Source: Nautilus pompilius (lineage: Eukaryota; Mollusca; Cephalopoda; Nautilida; Nautilidae). Taken from it: a stretch of 64,000 nt of DNA. The notes beneath the pieces were generated by a model that was given only the letters and a program-made list of their open reading frames with translations, did not search any database and was not told the DNA's origin. The translations under genes were made by a program, and so were the position numbers. This document shows, in pieces, positions 61,130 through 64,000 of the stretch. The stretch is from positions 248,001 through 312,000 of the forward strand of contig JACATO010001140.1 in NCBI GenBank assembly GCA_018389105.1, read 5' to 3'. How positions within the stretch are numbered: position 1 is the first letter of the stretch; each line of letters begins with the position of its first letter.

Positions 61130-63279
61130 ATCATTGTTCTTATTGTGATGTAATTATTTAATGATATGTTTGCTATTTGTCAACATGTATCCTTAAAGTA
61201 TAGTTTATGCACATTCCAACTTTGCTCTTTTTATGGTTCCTAACAACATTCTGACACTGACATATTTCTTGATCCTTAGCAATTTTTAGGTAGCATGTAT
61301 TGCAAGTATCTCTGTTTAATATTAAAAACCTGGCTATCATTTATAAAAAGTACAATGCAAACACAGAGAGATTAAATCATTTTAAAATAGATTCAGATTA
61401 TACCAAACTATTAGCTAAGTAATTCTTTATATCAGATTGTATTTGTAAATATTTATTGTTTATTGATCAGTTGTATTGCCTAGTTTAGATCAGGATTCCT
61501 TGAACTAGCAAACTATATGATTAGCATTAAATATGAGATAAAAGAGGTGATGTCTCTTGGGTGGTTGAAATAAGATTTAAACAATAGCCAGGTGTGGAAA
61601 ATTAATACAAATGAATGAAGGATGGAAAATGTAATTATTTGAATTTGACAAACATTGACTGAAGATGATTAACTTGCATTTACCAAAAACTTTGTTAGTT
61701 TAAAAATTTAGCACGCCAAATATCTGATATTAATAAATATTTCTAAAATATTTTAATACAAATTATTAAATATAATTTGCATTAATTTATTCCTTACATT
61801 TAATATTCTTTTATTAATAGTGGTTTATACCAGAATATACTGATGCAGTAAACAACTTATCTGACCTTCAGATAAGTGACTTGTCCAGTTATCCAAATTT
61901 TCAAATATAAGCTAAGATTGGTTCATTTTTTCGTTATTCAACATTTGTAATTCACAAGTCAGTTACCAGGGGAGCTGTATCTATTGTCTGTGCATGCTCA
62001 GATTGCTTCTTGCCAGCTTGTTAGCATCTTTTATATTGATCAGTTGCATTCTCCTTTGGTGATTTTTATCACAAATAATAAATGTAATCTTTGCAATATG
62101 CTGTATGATAATACCAATAATAGCTCAGTTAGTGCTTTGGAAAGCAATCCAAAGAAAAGAAAGGACAATGTTCTTAGTATTGAGCAAAAGTAAAGAAAGA
62201 ACAAGAAGCTGTTGGATAAGCAGTAACACTGTCTAAAAATAGTTTACCTGGGCATTCAGCTTATTCAGATACTTGATGATCTCCAGGTACCATTAGGGTC
62301 AGATAGCAGGTTATTTACTGTACTTTAATCAATCCATGAGTACATCTACTACACTTGGTCATTTCAGGTACCAGCAGGATATAGTTCTGTTCTGTCACAC
62401 CACTCAAATGAATTAGTTAAACAAAACAGTTATTAGATCTCACATAAGTCTAAATTAAAGTAGATTAAATTTATTACATTGAAACTTTTTGCACCCCCAG
62501 ATCACTAGATTTTGCAAGCCAAACTGGTAAACAGATGTCGAGAGTTGGCTAACAAAAATGGTGCCAGCCTTGTGAATCCATATTACCGTATACCCACATT
62601 GTAAGATTTGGCGGTATTACCGACAGTATGTTCTATATAATAAAATCTCAAGAAAAGTCTTGATTTATTCAAAAATCCTTGTACTTGGCTGAAAGAGCCT
62701 GAAGTAATTATTTTAACAAGATCAAAACTGAGAGTATCAGGGCTTTTTTTAAAAAATAAAACAATGCATTTTAGACTCGTAATCCTTTGACAGCAAATGA
62801 GACTGTTTTCACAAAGTAATACTGTTTTTGATGCATGCTTCCAAATATGGCATTTTAGTGATATTTGAGGGTTAATATTTTGTTTCGGTCAAAATTGTAT
62901 CAATAAGCAATTAGATGCATTTTTAGGTAGATGTTTTTCTGGGGTTATATGCACATGATAATATACTTCAGACTTGCAACAGACTTTATATGAAGGGTAA
63001 AATTACACTTGGTTTATTTCAGGCAAATAGGTGGTGGTATTTTTTAAATGATATTTTTAATTACTGTGAACTTGTTGGAAAGTTTGCAACAATATCTGAT
63101 GGTTTGTTTTTATACAGCTTATTTTTAGATAAAAGTGCTTTATGGTGATTCTTTTAAAATCAAATAGTTGATTTTATGGCTTTGGCTGACACCTAATTTT
63201 TTGTCATGCATGTGTAAATAAATCAGATTTTCCAAATAGTTTGAATTGAATAAATGTCAGTTTCTGATTTCATTTACAG
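61130..63279. other. AT-rich DNA, no clear gene
   Basis: A plus frame at 61984-62193 reads KCNLCNMLYDNTNNSSVSAL then SNPKKRKD, loosely recalling a BED-type zinc finger of a hAT element; not firm. Confidence 0.3.
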
Positions 63280-63369
63280 GTGCCAACCAAGTGTTTTGTA
63301 AAATCAAATACACTGGTTCCAAAAGTTAAGCCACGGACAAAAACAAACTCTTATCAAAGAAATGTGTAA
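63280..63369 (+). CDS. candidate terminal coding exon, unidentified
   Basis: After a good acceptor (TTTCATTTACAG), phase 0 gives VPTKCFVKSNTLVPKVKP then RTKTNSYQRNV and TAA at 63367-63369. Spliced instead to CHMP7 exon 9 (phase 1) it would read GANQVFCKIKYTGSKS and stop, an alternative C-terminus. Coding composition is plausible, but no upstream exon of a separate gene was found. Confidence 0.25.
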   Translation: MPTKCFVKSNTLVPKVKPRTKTNSYQRNV

Positions 63370-63397
63370 ATTCCAAATCTAAATGGAATCAAGTTCA

Positions 63398-63600
63398 TTA
63401 TCTTATCAGAGAAGTTTTCAGTTGTTTGAGAATGACAACACGTCTTCCTAGAGTACCCCAAACTTTCTTAACAGGGTTTAGCCGAAGAGAGGAAATGTGC
63501 TGACCCATAGATGAGTAATAGTTCGGTCTTAGGGCACACGTAATCAACCAATATGGTTTTTGGGGAATCTCTCCACGCACTTGAAATTGTTTCCATAGCT
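63398..63600 (-). pseudogene. possible Tc1-like C-terminal fragment
   Basis: The minus strand reads LRLNPVKKVWGTLGRRVV then LKQLKTSL, resembling the Tc1 block SPDLNPIENVWDxLGRRV and the following LKTAL. About 60 codons; no ends seen. Confidence 0.5.
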
Positions 63601-64000
63601 TAGAAACTACACTCTGCTAACATTTAGTCACTCCACTACTTGTGTCTATGACTACCCAGCAATAGCTCTGCATCTTAGAATCTGACAGACAAGTTTGTCT
63701 ACCCATTTATAACGTCGCCTTTCAAAGCAAATATCTTAGCAGAGCCAAAATTGCTATAAACACGAGATTTTTTATGTCATTATACCAAAGCTAATGTACA
63801 TGTAGACACTGGAACTCGTTTATATAATTATTTTGATAAAAGTTGTGGTACGCAAAGAGAAGTTTGCGTTGAACATTTGTCGAATACGACGTTAACTGTC
63901 TTGTGAACATCTTTGGGGGGAACTTTAAGAATAGCAGCTGGTGGTGCCCAAGCGCCATATACAAGCAGTTACTATTCTCAAGGTTTACCATATTTTCGTC
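63601..64000. other. no gene recognised
   Basis: A minus frame at 63791-63991 could be further debris of the Tc1-like fragment; not supported by motifs. Confidence 0.25.

Noticed and set aside
1-64000. Search for a CRISPR array, rRNA, free-standing tRNA or operon
   Set aside because: None seen; the only tRNA-like boxes belong to SINEs, and the gene is spliced and eukaryotic.

Overview
This is an animal nuclear genome window, AT-rich, with large introns and many decayed transposons. The mix of relics (ZBED5-like and GTF2IRD2-like hAT, Tc1, mariner, pogo/Tigger, CR1-type LINE, tRNA-derived SINEs) and the long introns suit a mollusc, perhaps a cephalopod such as an octopus. The species call is inference; nothing here proves it.

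The one gene I can identify with confidence is CHMP7, an ESCRT-III/ESCRT-II hybrid protein of the nuclear envelope, on the plus strand from 30732 to 58444. I could join ten exons (30732-30988, 42922-43087, 45600-45800, 48676-48746, 49723-49785, 53415-53463, 53705-53824, 54802-54900, 56005-56176, 58209-58444). Every junction has GT/AG borders and agreeing phase, and together they give one open frame of 477 codons plus a stop.

A CpG-rich region at about 29.6-31.1 kb lies at the head of CHMP7 and also carries a well-placed minus-strand ATG at 30275 followed by a good splice donor. It therefore looks like a bidirectional housekeeping promoter. The minus-strand partner would occupy much of 1-30 kb. 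I list several candidate exons with good splice borders and partly agreeing phases, but I could not identify the product and the exon chain is uncertain.

The rest is intron or intergenic DNA. Left part (1-30 kb): Tc1-like relic (4.4-4.8 kb), ZBED5-like hAT relic (11.4-12.3 kb), a transposase-like relic (16.0-18.1 kb), a pogo/Tigger relic (19.0-20.1 kb), an unidentified decayed ORF (24.36-24.72 kb) and microsatellites. CHMP7 intron 1 (31-43 kb): antisense CR1-type LINE, a full-length dead hAT element with 8-bp target duplications, an imperfect tandem repeat and a possible poison exon. Later introns: an internally deleted mariner, SINEs and an internally deleted pogo-type element with terminal inverted repeats. 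Beyond CHMP7 (58.4-64 kb): a Tc1-like relic, a possible terminal exon and a possible second Tc1 fragment on the minus strand. I found no operon-like or defence-like system, CRISPR array or rRNA.
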